From Archegozetes longisetosus (taxonomy: Eukaryota > Arthropoda > Arachnida > Sarcoptiformes > Trhypochthoniidae), in contig JAEMBT020000002.1 of assembly GCA_018873245.2 (NCBI GenBank), positions 2,332,001-2,396,000 on the forward strand: 64,000 bases of DNA, read 5' to 3'. Position 1 is the first letter of the stretch; each line of letters starts with the position of its first letter. The translations under genes and the position numbers were made by a program. Below are positions 62,110-64,000 of this stretch, piece by piece. A model generated the notes under the pieces. It saw only the letters and a program-made list of their open reading frames with translations. It made no database searches and had not been told where the DNA came from.

Positions 62110-63523
62110 ATGTTTAGATGTGTTGTAACAATATTTTTGACTTTATTAATAACAGTGAAATCCCAAAAAAGTCTAATCGATAGTAATAATAAACTAGCGA
62201 TTGATTTATTAAATGTTTTCCCTACTGATGACAATAATTTTTTCTCACCTCTAAGTATAAGCTCATCACTACTCATGCTATTGAATGGTGCGAATGGTAT
62301 CACAGAAAAAGAGCTGCAAGATCTTCTCAATGTTGAGGATAAATGTAATTATGAATTAAATCTCATTTTATCACTTTATCTGAATATGTATTTCGAAAAT
62401 TTTTATAACAGCAAAACTCGACTCAATTAACAAAGATATGAAAAATATATTGAGATCGATAGCAGAGAAAGACAGTAATAAGTTGATAGCTAGGTTAGCA
62501 AATCTTATACTCGTATCAAATGCTTTTCCGCTGAATAATAGTTATCAGAACTTGGTGAGGGATAACTTTGACTCGACTATAGAATCGGTTGACTTTGCGC
62601 AAAATTCTGCTAAAATCACTAAAGACATCAACGACTGGGTTTCAGAGAAAACTAGTGGTAAAATCAACCAATTATTCAAAGAGAACTTAACTGGTGATAC
62701 GCTCATGGTTTTGGCGAATGCCATATATTTTAAGGGATTATGGAAACACCCGTTCAATAGTGAGAATACAGCTAAAAATGACTTCTACAATATGGGAAAT
62801 GGAAATCCAGTTAAAGTTGATATGATGTTAACCAGAGAAGGATTTAGGCTTATGTCAGACAGTGAACTGAATGCTAGGCTTCTGGAGTTGCCGTTCAGCT
62901 CTGGTAGCAATATGTCTATGATTATTGTAAGTGGACTTTAAGGGTACTTTCAGTAGATTTCACAGCTCTTTCAGTAAATATTTGAGATTTTTAGATAATT
63001 CAAAAATCATCTTTAATTTTTTGGCTAGCTCTTACCGGATCAGATCAACGGTTTGGATGATCTGACAAAAAGACTGACGTTAAATGTTCTGAATCAGAAA
63101 ATTTCGTTAATTAAGAGAGTGAAAGAAGCCAGCACTAAAGTATTATTACCAAAGTTTAAGTTAGAAACTGGTAATAAAGTTAATGAAAAAGTATCTAAGT
63201 GACTAAACCATTAATAAAATCAAATTCCAACAGAATATGGATTGAGAGAATCGCTCGAAAGTCTGGGAGTGAAAAGCTTGTTTCAAGATTCTGCTGATCT
63301 TTCAGGCATTAATGGAAACAACAATATGAAAATTTCGAAGGTAATACATCGAGCTTCCATACAGATTGATGAAGAAGGGGCTGAAGCGGAGGGTGGCACT
63401 GGAGTCGTTAGTGTAAACAAGATTTCCAAAGAAATACGAATTGACAGACCATTCTTATTTCTAATTGTTGATAATACTAACGATCTTATTGCGTTTTTAG
63501 GACAAGTCAGGAAACTTTTGTAA
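62110..63523 (+). CDS. Serpin 2, secreted inhibitor with Lys near P1
   Basis: Four exons in phase: 62110-62344, 62412-62926, 63029-63170, 63234-63523 (393 residues). Intron positions and phases are the same as in serpin 1. Residues 1-18 are a signal peptide (MFRCVVTIFLTLLITVKS). Family marks: NNFFSPLSISSSLLMLLNGA, NDWVSEKTSGKINQLFK, LMVLANAIYFKGLWKHPF, hinge EEGAEAEGGT and RPFLFLIVDN. The reactive loop after the hinge is GVVSVNKISKEIR, one residue shorter than in serpin 1. Counting from the hinge puts Lys-Ile at P1-P1', which predicts a trypsin-like target; with the missing residue P1 could instead be Asn. Glu at P11 and two glycines after it are unusual, so inhibition may be weak. TATA box at 62008. 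Confidence 0.93.
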
Positions 63524-64000
63524 TTCAATGAGATCTATTTAAAAATTTTTAATAAGTATTTTCATTTCTGACTATTAAGACTCTAAAAGGGATCAAAATT
63601 GGTTCAGTCGTTGGTTGATATTAAAACTAGTTTTAAGCACATCTGTTAATTTATTTACAAGATATTCGATATTTACTAGAATTCTGCAATTAATCAGTTA
63701 GAGCTTAAAACTTATGTTTTGTTCTGACTGTTGGAAAATTATCAGTAAATCAAAAAACTTTAATTATGTTACTATCAAAAATACTTGATCTTGAGAAGTA
63801 ACATATTATATGAGTAATATAGCTAATTTAAACAAATAGCATTTATGCCATTTGCACATTCTTAAGCCAAACATATGGTTTATGTGCAAAATTGATTTTG
63901 CACTAAATTTGACACAATTAGGAAAGGATAACTTCTGAAATGATGTATTGGTGTTTTCTGAGTTCATGTTTTGTTAAATATTCTTTAGTTTCATGTGCAA
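63524..64000. other. Downstream of serpin 2
   Basis: No gene seen to the window end. Confidence 0.45.

Overview
The window looks like AT-rich nuclear DNA of an arthropod, most likely a chelicerate and probably an acariform mite. This rests on several things: spliced genes with mostly short introns (about 53-400 bp), conserved animal developmental and signalling genes (JNK, Pax2/5/8, PDZ-GEF), and many secreted protein genes (serpins, a Kunitz protein, a UDP-glycosyltransferase, a GH35 beta-galactosidase, a cathepsin L relic, glycine-rich proteins). The species assignment is inference. Gene models below were joined by hand from reading frames, GT/AG sites and phase; every multi-exon model keeps phase at each junction except the beta-galactosidase, which carries one frameshift.

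Layout. 0-12 kb: end of a Tc1/mariner-type transposase, an hAT-like non-autonomous element, the first exon of a UDP-glycosyltransferase (minus), a decayed cathepsin L gene, a second transposase fragment, and a small putative GPI-anchored protein. 12-17.7 kb: no gene seen. 17.9-31 kb: serpin 1, a cysteine-rich secreted protein (minus), two glycine-rich secreted proteins in tandem (minus), and two neighbouring genes for a family I do not recognise, encoding secreted precursors that end in a lysine-rich amphipathic segment. 31-36 kb: gene-poor, GAGA-rich. 35.9-52.2 kb: the gene-dense conserved core, with the last exons of a possible membrane-protein tail (minus), a small secreted peptide, JNK (plus), then Pax2/5/8, a synaptopodin-2-like protein and a PDZ-GEF Rap exchange factor, all on the minus strand. 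52-56 kb: gene-poor, with a dispersed repeat. 56-64 kb: GH35 beta-galactosidase, a degenerate Kunitz protein (minus), a fold-back transposable element, and serpin 2.

How the genes relate. The two serpins are paralogues with identical intron positions but different reactive-site residues. JNK and PDZ-GEF are signalling proteins (MAP kinase, Rap1 activation) and Pax2/5/8 is a transcription factor; nothing shows they are co-regulated. The most unusual items are the paired amphipathic-peptide precursors (28.3-31.0 kb), the Kunitz domain that has lost both cysteines of one disulfide, and the two-ended cytoplasmic-tail gene at 36 kb.
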